This document shows positions 22,583 through 33,199 of a stretch of DNA of 64,000 nt, one piece after another. The notes under the pieces were generated by a model that was not told the DNA's origin, made no database searches, and worked only from the letters and a program-made list of their open reading frames with translations. Both the position numbers and the translations under genes were made by a program. Source of the stretch: Gaeumannomyces sp. JS-464 (lineage: Eukaryota; Ascomycota; Sordariomycetes; Magnaporthales; Magnaporthaceae); NCBI GenBank assembly GCA_002197995.1, contig NGZR01000001.1, positions 12,295,501 to 12,359,500 of the forward strand, in the 5' to 3' direction. How positions within the stretch are numbered: the first letter of the stretch is position 1; each line of letters starts with the position of its first letter.

Positions 22583-24035
22583 TCAAGTCTTCCGCAACTT
22601 CTTTTTGGATCGCACTGCATCCTCGGATGAAGGCTGCCTCTCAGCGTCGCCCTCTCCCCGATCTCTCTTGAGTGCCTTCATCTTCCTTGTTTGAAGATCG
22701 CCCAAATCCTGCTTGGCCAGATGGATCCGTCCCATTTTGTCGCCCATGGCGTCGGTGGAGATGTTCTTCTTGGTCCTCTCCTCTGTCGTCTTGGGTTTCC
22801 GCATGGCTTCCTTCAGAACGGCCCCGTCAGGTTCGCGCACCCTTCCCAACCGCAAGTCCATTCGGGGCCCAATCTCTTCCAGTTCGACCCTAGGCAACTT
22901 CTGGCCGCTGCGCTTGGTCTGAATCATGTAGACGCGCAGGTGGACCGCGGGCTTCAGGCCGTCAACGTCTCCTGCCCCAGCAGGCGCGTCCTCGGCGGTG
23001 ACGACAATGACGTAGCGGAGACCCTCGACGTCGATCTTGTCCGAGCTGCAGTCTCCGCGGAAAAGATCCAGAAGTAGACTCTTGGCAGCTGTATACTCGT
23101 TCTGCTGCACGGTACTCTCGAACTGAGCGCCCGCGAAAACCATCATCGGGCGGAGACCGACTGTAAACTTGGACGTCTTGAACTGCGAGATGCGTCTGAA
23201 AGAGTCGGCGTCAAGGTATAGCTCCAGCATGTCCAAGACTTTATGGTTGAACGTTCGCACCAGGGTCAGGGTGTGGGGACGCTTTTTGCTGCTGGACCCA
23301 AAGACGAGGAGGCCTGTTTACCCAATGTCAGCGGCGTGAGCAACAGCGGTCCTGGTCGGGGGCGCGTGTGCCGGATCGTGACCCACTCGTGTCGCATTTC
23401 TCAGAGAAGAACTCCTGCATAAATACGGTTAGCAAGAGCAGCTGAGATTTAGAGTGTGAAGTGGAGGGCAGGATTAGAGCGACGGCTTATAAAAAGAGTA
23501 AGAGGAAAGAGTGAAAGCGCATAAGTAACAAATCCAACTAACCAGTGAGGTTGGATCCTCAAATGGATGCCTGGGCACCATCATGTCAGTCGTCCGTGCC
23601 GTTTCGTTCGGTTAGAGGGACCGGATAACGGTAGGCATGTAGGCAGCAGGTGGCTGGCGATGTTTCCCAGGCTTACACTGCGTTCTTCTTTGTGAACCTA
23701 TGGTGAGTGAAAAAGACCAAGCGTCAGTCAGCACACGTCGGCAGCACGTCAGCGGCATTGGCTGACGGGGCAATCTCGTCGCCGTCAGCGGGCGTACTTT
23801 TTTGCCAGAGGCTGGCGCATTGAGTAGATGTCGGCAAGGGCATCCTGAACCACCTGGCTACAGCTCGTTCCACGGAGAAACAGGCCGGACTTTGGGTTCT
23901 CGACTACTTTCGGGGCCTTTTTCTCCAGGATCCGCTTGGAGCGGGCGTTCCGCGGCTTGCTGCAAATGCAGTTAGAGCAGGCACATTCAACGGCAGGGGT
24001 TGGGAAGGGTGATTGCCGTACATCTGCCGCAACAT
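22583..24035 (-). CDS. RPF2: Ribosome production factor 2 (Brix domain)
   Basis: A nucleolar factor that with Rrs1 recruits the 5S RNP (5S rRNA, uL5, uL18) to pre-60S particles. Six exons splice in frame to 327 residues: 24022-24035, 23798-23959, 23677-23697, 23543-23570, 23387-23414 and 22583-23313. Introns are 62, 100, 106, 128 and 73 nt, all GT-AG, with branch sites such as CTAAC and CTGAC. The N-terminus after MLRQI is basic (KPRNARSKRILEKKAPKVVE). The Brix fold follows, with LFLRGTSCSQVVQDALADIY, FTKKNAVHPFEDPTSLEFF, LLVFGSSSKKRPHTLTLVRT and FKTSKFTVGLRPMMVFAGAQ. The C-terminus is rich in Lys, Arg and Glu. The first coding exon has only 14 nt and three internal exons have 21-28 nt, so automatic gene callers may truncate it. 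Yeast Rpf2 is 344 residues, a close match in length. Confidence 0.95.
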
Positions 24036-24516
24036 TGTATCGACAGGCAATTGGCGGTCGATTTTCAGGCGTAGACCCTGCAGGTGTTTGGTTTGGCGTG
24101 AGCGTTGCCGAAATGGTTCTCAGATTGCGATGCAAATAGCGAGGCTGAGAGAGGTGGCAGAAATACCAGAAAAAAAAAAAAGAAAAAAAAAAAGAAAAAA
24201 AAAAACTTCGAGATCAAGCTTGGCCGTCGAGGCGGCGGGGTGGGGCCATGCATGTCTCCACCTTCCCATTTCTGAAGCTCCAGTGAAAATAGTTTGGCGC
24301 ACGGGATGATTCCCAGAGCTTCTCAGCCATTCCTGCTTGATGGGGTATGTTAGTGAGCCCCACGATGCTTTGCCATCCCATATCACCAATAACGGGCGTT
24401 TCACAATGCCATTACTGCAGATATTGTGCATACTCGACCAGTAGATGACTAACTATAGACATGAAGCAACCCGCTTGGCAGGCACTGCAGACTCGGAGGC
24501 GGGTTGACATGGCGTC
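24036..24516. other. Intergenic between RPF2 and BCS1
   Basis: About 480 bp. It is the RPF2 promoter side and the BCS1 3' flank, both genes being on the minus strand. It includes the A-rich tract at 24,170-24,205. No gene is seen. Confidence 0.6.
24170..24205. repeat. A-rich tract with single G interruptions
   Basis: Runs of 11-13 A separated by single G (36 nt), about 135 bp upstream of the RPF2 start codon; on the coding strand it is a T-rich promoter element. Confidence 0.8.
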
Positions 24517-25997
24517 TTATGCGGTCGCCTGATGGGCACGGCCGCCGTGACCAGCCTGTGCGTGCATAAAATAGTCTTCCATCCCGGCAATGGCGCCGTT
24601 CATGTCTTCTTTGTAAGTCAGGAACAGACCCTGTATGGCAGCGGTACTGACTTGCCGAGTGGGCTGGCGTGACACATCGGAAAAGAAGCCCAGCTGCCCC
24701 AACTTGGCCAGGAACTTTTCCCGCCCACTGCCAGACGGATCAACGTCACCGTAGAACCGATCCCAGAGCTCGGCCGCCTGGTGAGCTGTTGCCTCTCCTA
24801 TCCTTGCGATCACATCGACCCGCCCCGGGCGGATGAGGGCCGGGTCAAGCCGCTCTATGTAGTTGGTTGTCAGGAACGCTATCCGGTCCTCACCCGCTGC
24901 CAGTCCGTCCAGCACATTCAGCAGCCCGGAATACGTCACCGTCGCGCCGCTGATCCATCCGACGACCTTTCCTGACGATTCCCGAACGCGACATCCACGT
25001 CTTCCAGAAGCAGGATCGAACGTGAGGGCAGCGTCATAAGCATGGCGGCCAGCCTGTCGTCCGTGAGCCCTCGCTCGACCAGGTTTACAATAGCCAGGTT
25101 ATAGTCCAACTCTCCCGCGAGGGCGTGGATGAAAGACGACTTACCGCTCCCAGGCGGACCGTGGAGAAGGTATGTGCGCCGGTACGGGATCCCGCGGTCG
25201 ACGTACCATTGCTGGCGCCCAAGGAAGTCATTGACGTCTGCCACGATGCCCTCCTTGAGCCCCTTGTCGAAAACGACGGATGCGAGCGGCCGCTTTCTCC
25301 GCGCAACTCCAAGCGGTGCCCATGACATGCCTTGGATCCTGTACACTGGGGTCTTTCCCTCTTGCGCGCTTTTGGCGAGCGCATGCGCTTCGGAAAACAC
25401 CTGCTCGAACACGTGGCGCCGCGACCATAACGTAGTGAGAGTGACAATCTCATGGGGCTCCCCGGTTTGATGGTTCGCTGTCGATTGTTTGTCCCGGCTG
25501 ACAGCGATGTACGTGCCGTCGGTGTGCCGGATGATATGCCGGCCATATCCGGGCTGCAGGAAGAAGCTAGCACGAGTCGACTGCTTGGCTTCGGCAGATC
25601 CTCGACCGGAATCCGTGGATGTTGCCACCGACAGATTCCTTATGCGCGTCAGTTTGGACACTAGGAATCCGGCTGTCGGCCGTGGCTTTGATAGCCATGC
25701 GAGAATCCACGGGTACGACGGATCGCGGCGGCCAATCTCAACATTGACTAGCAGGTTCTGGCGCAAGAGTTGGGCGCCCTGAACCAACCCACGCCGAAGC
25801 AGCGCCGCCGCCGCCCCGAGGCTAGCAAGCCCGACACCACCCGCAAACATGGGGTTGCCGTAAAGCGCCTCGAGCCCATATCTCGACGATGTTGTGGATG
25901 CAGTCTCCAAGACGCTGGCGCCCGCCGATGCTACCTCGCCAGGCGGGCGCGCATCCGTGCCGACCGCGGTAGACTGGGATATCTGCGACGGCAACAT
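24517..25997 (-). CDS. BCS1: Mitochondrial AAA chaperone BCS1, with apparent frameshift
   Basis: Bcs1 is a heptameric AAA ATPase of the mitochondrial inner membrane that moves the folded Rieske iron-sulfur protein across the membrane during complex III assembly. The upstream frame (25,997 to about 24,960) has a single hydrophobic segment at about 50-68, the BCS1 N-terminal region (NLLVNVEIGRRDPSYPWILA), Walker A GPPGSGKS at 280-287 and Walker B ILLLEDVD at about 328-335. The remainder (about 24,960 to 24,517) lies in another frame. It carries SGATVTYSGLLNVLDGL, the FLTTNYIERLDPALIRPGR sensor and arginine-finger region, and the C-terminal helices. The two frames abut at about 24,952-24,970 with no possible intron, and one missing base near GATGGATC explains the break. 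Either this copy is damaged or the sequence has an error. The gene is the last one before the repeat block; its start lies about 350 bp from the AT-rich DNA. Confidence 0.92.
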
Positions 25998-26513
25998 AAC
26001 AGCAAGATAAGGCGACTACATTCAAAAGGGATTGTTAAATGTGGCGGCAGCCAGACCGAGTGAATAGAAGATGACGAAAAAGATGACTGGGCCTGTGCCA
26101 CAGCGACGGGCTCGCGTCATTGCAGGCATTCGTGGGGCGGGGTCCTTTTTTTTTTTTCTACCCCAACTTTCGTAATGATACCTGTCGGTCAGTCCCGCGC
26201 ACGGGCCTCACACCCGCGCCCACAAACGGTAAAGGCCTTGTCATCAATTCCCGGCAGGTTGGGATCCAACTAAGAACGATACATACTTTCAAAAGCTGAG
26301 CTTGAATATTCGAATTTTCAATTGCCGTAGCCCCACAACTGTGGCTCGAAATTTTCTTTTCTAGTTTAACACGAAATTATTAGTTTATGCGTAATTTTTT
26401 TATTATTAAAGCTAATAATTTTTATTAAATATTATTACAATCACGAGGTGGTTTGCTTTTTAACGTAAAGCATTTTTTTTTTAAAAAAAAAAGGGAAATA
26501 AAATGCTAATTTG
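25998..26513. other. BCS1 promoter and transition to AT-rich DNA
   Basis: The first ~340 bp have ordinary genic composition and should hold the BCS1 promoter. From about 26,345 the composition shifts sharply to AT-rich with long A and T runs (26,471-26,492). No gene is seen. The segment ends at the target-site duplication of element A. Confidence 0.6.
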
Positions 26514-26518
26514 GGAAT

Positions 26519-26698
26519 TGTTACAATGCAACACTTAGGTGCTGGGAAAAAAGCTTGTTATTACGCGAAGAGGGAAAGGAAAAAACTCCCATCTATCTAA
26601 TGGTGGAAGGCCGTATATATACAAGCTAAATGGTAATTAAGGATCGCTTTGTAACATTAGGTAATGGCTGGGTGGTAGCTAAGGATCGCTCCGTAATA
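26519..26698 (-). repeat. Element A 3' LTR
   Basis: A 180-bp repeat matching 34,813-34,992 with no gaps. On the coding strand it opens with TATTACGG (TG changed to TA) and ends in TGTAACA. It contains a TATA-like run (GTATATATAC). Hand alignment to its partner gives 25 mismatches, all transitions. Confidence 0.92.
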
Positions 26699-29370
26699 AT
26701 ACCCTTGCTTAAACCCGCAATTGTTTTTAACTGCAAACTAAGGTTGGTATTCGTATATTATTTTGCTAACGAGTAATTATCGAATCGTTGTTAAATTGCC
26801 GTAATTTTGCTAATAGTCCCGTGCTTTCGTATATGCTCCGCGTTATCGGAGCGCGGTATGCTCGTACGCATTATGCCCGTCTCGTTACCCCTTTTTTACC
26901 TCCGTTTTATTACCCGTTAGGTCGCTTTTTCTTTTTTTATTGCGGCGTTACGCGCGCGGCGTGGTTATTTCGCCGGTTTTTTGTTTTTTTATCCGGCGTT
27001 AACGCGTCGTTTCGCTTGTATTTTATTTGCTTTTTTCTGGCTTTTCCTTTTTTCCTCGCCGTTTTTTTAGCAACGTACCGCGACATTTTATAATATTATA
27101 ACTTTTTATATTTAAAAAACATCGTCGCGTTATCGCCCCGTTTTATTCCCGCCGTTTTTTATCTTTTTTTTTTTACTTGTTTTACGATATTTCCCGCTTT
27201 TTTATTTCGAAATTTCGCGTTTCGCCAGTTTTTCGCCGTTATTATAATAGCGTTAATTTATTTTCGTTTTAGCGATATCGTCGGTCGCGTTACGGCTTTT
27301 ACCATTCACATTTGCATTTATTGCTTACGCACCGCGTTTTAACGTATAAAGCTTTTAATTATCGTTCGCGCCCCGCCGTTATTTAACCAAATGTTCGTTA
27401 TTATCCAGTTTTCGTATTATTTCGGTAATAATTATCGTTTTAATTAGCAATTGGATTTATACGATTAATATAACAACCGTAATAAGCTTTGCAATAGCGT
27501 AAATATTTCCCCGTTTTATTTTTGCTTATCGTTTGCTAACTAGTCGCTATTTAACCGTCGGCGTTTTTACGTAGCGATTTTAATAATTTCGTCGTTTTTT
27601 GGGCTTTTAACGAGTTGTTTTTTCGTTATACCCTTTTTTATAACGTAAAGTTTAACTAATAAAAGGTTAACGAGCACGTAAATAACGACGTTTCGTAATA
27701 AATTAACCCGGCCGATTACCCGCTATTTAAATTATAGCTTATTTAACCCGTTTTTATATCGATATATAAGCTTTTTAATAGCTTTATTCGCGCGAATACG
27801 CAAAATAACAAATAACGCAGCGCTAAAAGCTCGAAAAAAAATCGCAATATAAATGTAATACCGGTTATTTACTATTTAATTATTATTATTATTAACCGTT
27901 TATTTGTTTATAATAAAAACGTATTAAACGTAAGCTAGCGGCCGCGCGTACCGAGGTTTAAAAATTAGCAAACTTTTTTATTACGTTAGGAAATCGCTAA
28001 AAGCTTTGTTAAAAATAAATATTTTTGCGCTAAATAAACGCGTTATTATTATAAACGCAATATTACCTTGTTAAATTAACCGCAAATTAACGTTATATTT
28101 ATATAACTTCGTATTTGTAATACCGACGACGAGAATCGCATTTAAAGCTTTGCGCGCCGTTAATTCGTTAATTGCATTATCGGCCGCTTTATTAGCTGGC
28201 AAAAAAAAAAACGTACGTTGTTTTTTTATTTGCGCGCGAGCGGTCGTTTGTTATCGCGGCATTCGGCGCGGTTTTCGTTATTAGGTTATAAGTAACTATT
28301 ACGACCATATTATTAAATTGTTACAATCAAGGGTTTGCTCCTAGGGTAGGGCACCTCGGGGGAGGAGAGAACAGTATCGCTAATCTGGTTAACAGGGGAA
28401 CACGTGACTTAAAAGGACAATTTAATTGCTTGCCCCAGGGGGTGCTTGGGAGCTAACTTAGGTTAACTAATGTCGAAGCCTTAGTTAAAGCTACTTAAAA
28501 CAGTAGGAAATCCATCCTTTATATACACGCTGCCTTTTGCCTTGTGTTGGGTTGGATTTGTGGCTTTGTTACAAATCCATAAATCCCTTTTGGATTTGTC
28601 GCTTTGTTATAGATCCATAGATCCCTTTTGGATTTATTGCTTTGTCGCAGATCCACAAATCCCCCTTTGGTCCACGTGACTCCACGTAACCGAAGCGGGG
28701 CGAAGGCACCACTTCGGGGCCCCCTTTTGCCTTGCTATCCTGGGGGCCTGCATGCTGGTCGTAACATAAATATTACAACGAAAAAGTTTAAAATTTAATT
28801 ATTAATTTCCCGTTTATATATCGTTAAAAGCTTTAAAATAAAAGCGTGGTTTATAATTTTTTCGTTAAGCTCGAAACGGAGTTTAACGTTTTTATATCGA
28901 ATTTGAAAAGCGATACTAATAATTAAACGTCGTTTAGCGGTTTTTCCGATAATAATAGTAATAATGGTAATAATAATAGTGCTAAAAATGGTAATAATAG
29001 TAATTCGCCGCTTTTAAACGGTAATAATAATATCGGTTTTTAAATTAATAATTTAAAAAATAATAGCAACGTTATTAATGCAAGTTAAAACGTAAAATAA
29101 TTTTAGCGTTATTATATCGTAATAATGGTTTTACGTTTTAATATCGTTTTTATTCCGCCGGCTTTTTACTATTTAAGCTTTTTTTCGTATAAATTATACG
29201 ATTAAAATTAAATACCAAATCGCGTTGTTTTCGTAATTATTATCCGCTTTATTACTATTATCGCTTCGGTTTTCCGCGTGGTTTCCAAGGTGGCGCTTTT
29301 TGCTTAACGCGTTGCGTAAAACCGGTTATTCGCTAGGTTTATGCTGCTTTTGCTACGAAAGGTCGCTATT
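26699..29370. other. Element A extra 3' region, function unknown
   Basis: This lies between the end of pol and the 3' LTR (apart from the solo LTR at 28,319-28,766). Read antisense to pol (plus strand), long stretches are nearly open, starting with a frame at 26,788-27,093. That frame is rich in Phe and Leu, which could come from Ser and Pro codons after C-to-T mutation. An AAT/GGT-rich stretch at about 28,950-29,040 reads as Asn/Gly-rich on the plus strand. I cannot name a product. Confidence 0.4.
28319..28766 (-). repeat. Solo LTR of the C family inside element A
   Basis: A 448-bp sequence beginning TGTTACAATC and ending GGTCGTAACA, flanked on both sides by TAAAT (28,314-28,318 and 28,767-28,771). 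It matches the LTRs of element C (49,221-49,649 and 56,274-56,702). No internal region is present, so recombination between two LTRs presumably removed it. It is visibly GC-richer than the surroundings and keeps sites such as CACGTG that are mutated in the other copies, so it is younger or escaped mutation. It contains three tandem 38-nt units at 28,554, 28,592 and 28,630. Confidence 0.93.
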
Positions 29371-30760
29371 ATATCGAAAGGCTTGGCTTGCCCGAATGGC
29401 GTTTATAAAAGTTTTGTATTTTTTCGTCCGCTTTTTTTAAAAAACGTGCTAGCTTTTACGTAAACTTATACGGCGCAGCCCATTTTACTTTATATTTTAA
29501 TATTTCGGGTGTTTTTTTAAAGTTTAAAATCGCGTTAAAATGCTATTTTTTCGCTAGGTTTTTATCGTTTTAATTTAAATATTTCGTTAATATTACGTTA
29601 TTCGCCCGCCTCGCGTATTACCGGTTTATTTGCTTTTATCCTAGCAAGCCCGGTTTTTCCTTTGCAATTAGCGATATATAAAAAATAAGAAAATTTTTAT
29701 ATTCCGCCGGTAAATCGATAGTAAAAGCGCGTAAATACATTTTAATTACGTAAAACGGTTTTACTTATTTATCGCTAAATTTCGGCGTAAAACGGGATAT
29801 CGCTATATATTTCGTATTTACCTAAATTAAATCGCTTATTTTAAATATTCCTGCGTTTTAATAATAGCGGTTCGCTATTTTTTATAACGTTTTTTAAATA
29901 CTTTTGCTAATATTTTAACAAATTCGAATTTTTTTTTAATACGGTTTATAACGGTAATAGCATTATAAATTTCACGTTAAATTACCGGTATTCCGCTTTT
30001 ATTTTGCTTCGATTTTGGCTTTATACCTATATATAAATGCCATTTGTAATTAGCGAAAAATGGTATAACGTATATGGTTTTTAACATTTGGTTATTATTA
30101 ACGAATTTTTTTAAAAAGCAATTAATTAACCTAATCGTTTTAATAAAATAAGCAAAATATTCGAAAGTATTATTTTATATACGCGTTAATTATTTCGGTT
30201 TATCCGTCGAATTCCGAATAATACGATAATAATATGCGGAAAATAACGCCGAAACGTCGCGATAATTTTTTTTAAAATGCTAAAACGAATTGCGTGCTTT
30301 ATTAAAAACGATAGTATTTAATATACCGTAATAGCGATATATTAACGTAACGAAAACGTCGGTAAGGCAACCCGCATTTATTATACCAATTGGGATATAA
30401 TATTTCATTTTCGTTAAACGGTTTACCATTATTAAAACGTTTTCGTATTCGATCCCGTTCCGCTCGTATTTCGGTAATAGCTTAACGAAATTTATCGAAA
30501 TATCCGTTTATAACCGAAATGGTATTAATAACGGTTTTAATAATCCGTTTAGCGAACTTTTTCTTCTTTTTACCATTTTATATAAATAACAATTTTAAAT
30601 AAAAATGCTAACGTTTCGTTATAAACCTAACCACGTATAAGTTTTTTATATAAGGTTATATATTTTCATTTTACCGGAATGCCTTTTTAGCGGTAAACTA
30701 TATGTTCGGTATAAAATTTGCAATTTTAAAACGTTATTAAACGGGATTTATAATCGGTTC
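29370..30760 (-). pseudogene. Element A integrase and chromodomain relic
   Basis: Translation of the minus strand across stop codons shows the integrase zinc-binding end (HSGKMKIYNLI followed by NCYLYKMVKRRKSSLNG, originally a His-His-Cys-Cys finger). The core and, near 29,370-29,560, a chromodomain-like end with KWAAPYKFTWE-like residues follow in changing frames. Chromodomains direct chromoviruses toward heterochromatin. Many stops and frame changes make it inactive. Confidence 0.7.
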
Positions 30761-31689
30761 CCGATATAAATACGCCTGCAAATTGCTAAGCAATCGGTTT
30801 TAACAATTTTATATTTCCGAACGAAATGCGGGAATTATTTAGCTATTAAGCTTCGTAACGTTTTTAATATTATTTAAATTATTTCGCATTTTTTATAAAC
30901 ATTATCGATTAACGTATTAATAAATTTTAATATATTTAATTAATAAAATGCTATATGTTATAAAAATATCGGTATATTATCGTTTTACTAATATTTTAAT
31001 TATTAAACACTTTTTAAAAATAACATTTTTTAACGCGGTGCGATCCTATTGTTTATTATATCGCGTATATCCGTTAATCGGACGTCCGGTAATCGGGAAA
31101 ATGCATTTAGCACAATTATTAATTTTCTTAGTTTATAAATAATTTAAAACTTAAAATCGCTAAAAAATTTTAACCACCGAACTTATCGCTGGTTTAAAAG
31201 TTTAATAATTGCGAAATATTAAAAGTTTTTATAATTTAACCAAACTTTTATTAATTATTCGGCGTTTTAAAACTCGGAGCGCTATTTTTTAAAAGGTTTA
31301 ATTATAATTAGGAGTTTTTTATTATAAATTTCGTAATTATACTTTATTAGCGAGTATTTAAACGAAAAAAAGGCGATCGGGCGTCGGGCTTCGTAATCGT
31401 TTTTTTAAAACAGGACTCCGCTAAACGCTTAATCGAAAGCGTTCGTTTTTACGATAATTCGTTTGTTAAAATTATAAAAAGCTAAAATAATCGTAATCGA
31501 AAAAGAGTTTTTTAGCTATCGAAATGCCGTTAAAGTTTTAGCTATAAATAAACCCGGCCAACTTTTTTCGTTTATTAATACTGTTAAAAATTGCGTGATA
31601 ATTAAAAAGCTTTTAATAAATCGTTGGTAAAAATTGGCAAACCGATAAAACGTTGGAAGTTTTTTAGCGAATATGGTTTTTGCTATTTT

Positions 31690-32200
31690 TAATCGCCCGT
31701 ATTTTGTTTTCGTTTATACGTATCCCCGTTATTATAATAACCAAGCCGAAATATTTTGTTTTTTGTACGTTAAATTCGCATTTTCTAATATCGATAATAA
31801 AGCCGGCGTTCGCGAGTTTTTATATTATATTTTTAATATATCGCCGGTATTTCGCCCGCGTTTAGCTATAAATAAGCACGTCGTTTAAATAAACGATAAC
31901 GAATTTATCCAAAATATTGCTTAACGTATAGTTAATATAATAATAAAATAAATTTGGGGTTTTATTATACCGTAATTAGTAATAAGGCATTTAAAAAAGC
32001 CGAATTTAATAATAAACGCTATTTTCCATTTATTTTCCAAAGCGATTTGCAAACGGTTAAATACCGCAATAATATCCAATTTAAAAAACCATTTCGTTTT
32101 AAACAACGCGTTAAAATTTTTTTAATAAGCGGGATAAAATACCGGTTTTTACGGTAATGTTATTTAATTTTTTATAATTAATATAAACCCGTATTTTTTT
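31690..32200 (-). pseudogene. Element A reverse transcriptase relic
   Basis: The block 31,921-32,106 reads KLDIIAVFNRLQIALENKWK, which corresponds to the Gypsy RT motif around KLD-x-x-AAFNRI. The active site follows near 31,860 as VYLNDVLIYS, where the second Asp of YLDDV has become Asn (GAC to AAC), a G-to-A change. A stop follows, so no active enzyme is made. Confidence 0.8.
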
Positions 32201-33199
32201 ACCGGGTTTTCGCGCGAAAAACACCGGCACCGCGGCGAAAAATTAGCTTAAACGTATAAAACTTTTATTTAAATACTCGTCCAAATATTTGCGAATTACG
32301 CGTAATTTTTTTAGTAATATAGCTTTATAATAGCTATATAATAGCGTTTAACCGGCAAACAGCTCGATTTTATAATCGAACGGCTGGTAAAATGGTAAAT
32401 GTTTGCGTTTTTTAGCAAAAAATATTTAACCATATTTTTTAGCTCGGCGAAAGCTTATTTAAAATCTTTTGCATAATCGCCGGTAATTTTTTTTAAATAT
32501 TTTTTAATATTTTCGTCGAAAATTCGTCGAAAATGCGATATTTCGTTAATCCAATTTCGAAAAGCTTAAAAGCATAATAATAGTTTAATAACGTTAAGTA
32601 TATTATTTAAAATTAAAATGGATTGTAAAAAAGCGGTTAACGTTTCGTCGGCGATTTTGTCGGAATTTCGCGTATTTTTTAAACGTTTAGTCGTCGTTTT
32701 GGCAATAAGTTTTCCTAATATGGTTCGTTCGGTTTATACGCTTAATTATTTGCAAAAAATAAGGAAATTAATAGCGCTAAATATCCGTATTTCCAATTTT
32801 AATATAGGTATTAGGTTTCCGCTATCGTTTTGCCGTTAATTATTAATATATTTACTTTTTAATTATTAGCGAGGTTATAATATTTAAACTAAAAAAAAAC
32901 CGAAAATAATATTAAAACCGCCTAAAAGCTAGCAATATATTACTAATACTTCCGTTTTATCGGCGAAATAATATCGTGTTTAACGTATTTAGTAATATAC
33001 TTTGGGATATTTCCGTTGCAAAACGAAATGGTTTTAATTACGGCAAAAGTTAACGTAAAAGCTAATATTTATACGCGAAAAAGTTAATAAACGCTTATAA
33101 TAAATATCCCGTATTAATTAACGATCGGTATAAAATGGCTTTCGTATTGCTAAAACGTATAAATATATAAAAGGAAAAAGTTATATTAAAGCTTATAAA

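Noticed and set aside
30948..31888. Short plus-strand frames (30,948-31,142; 31,673-31,888)
   Set aside because: They are opposite the reverse transcriptase and RNase H relics of element A.
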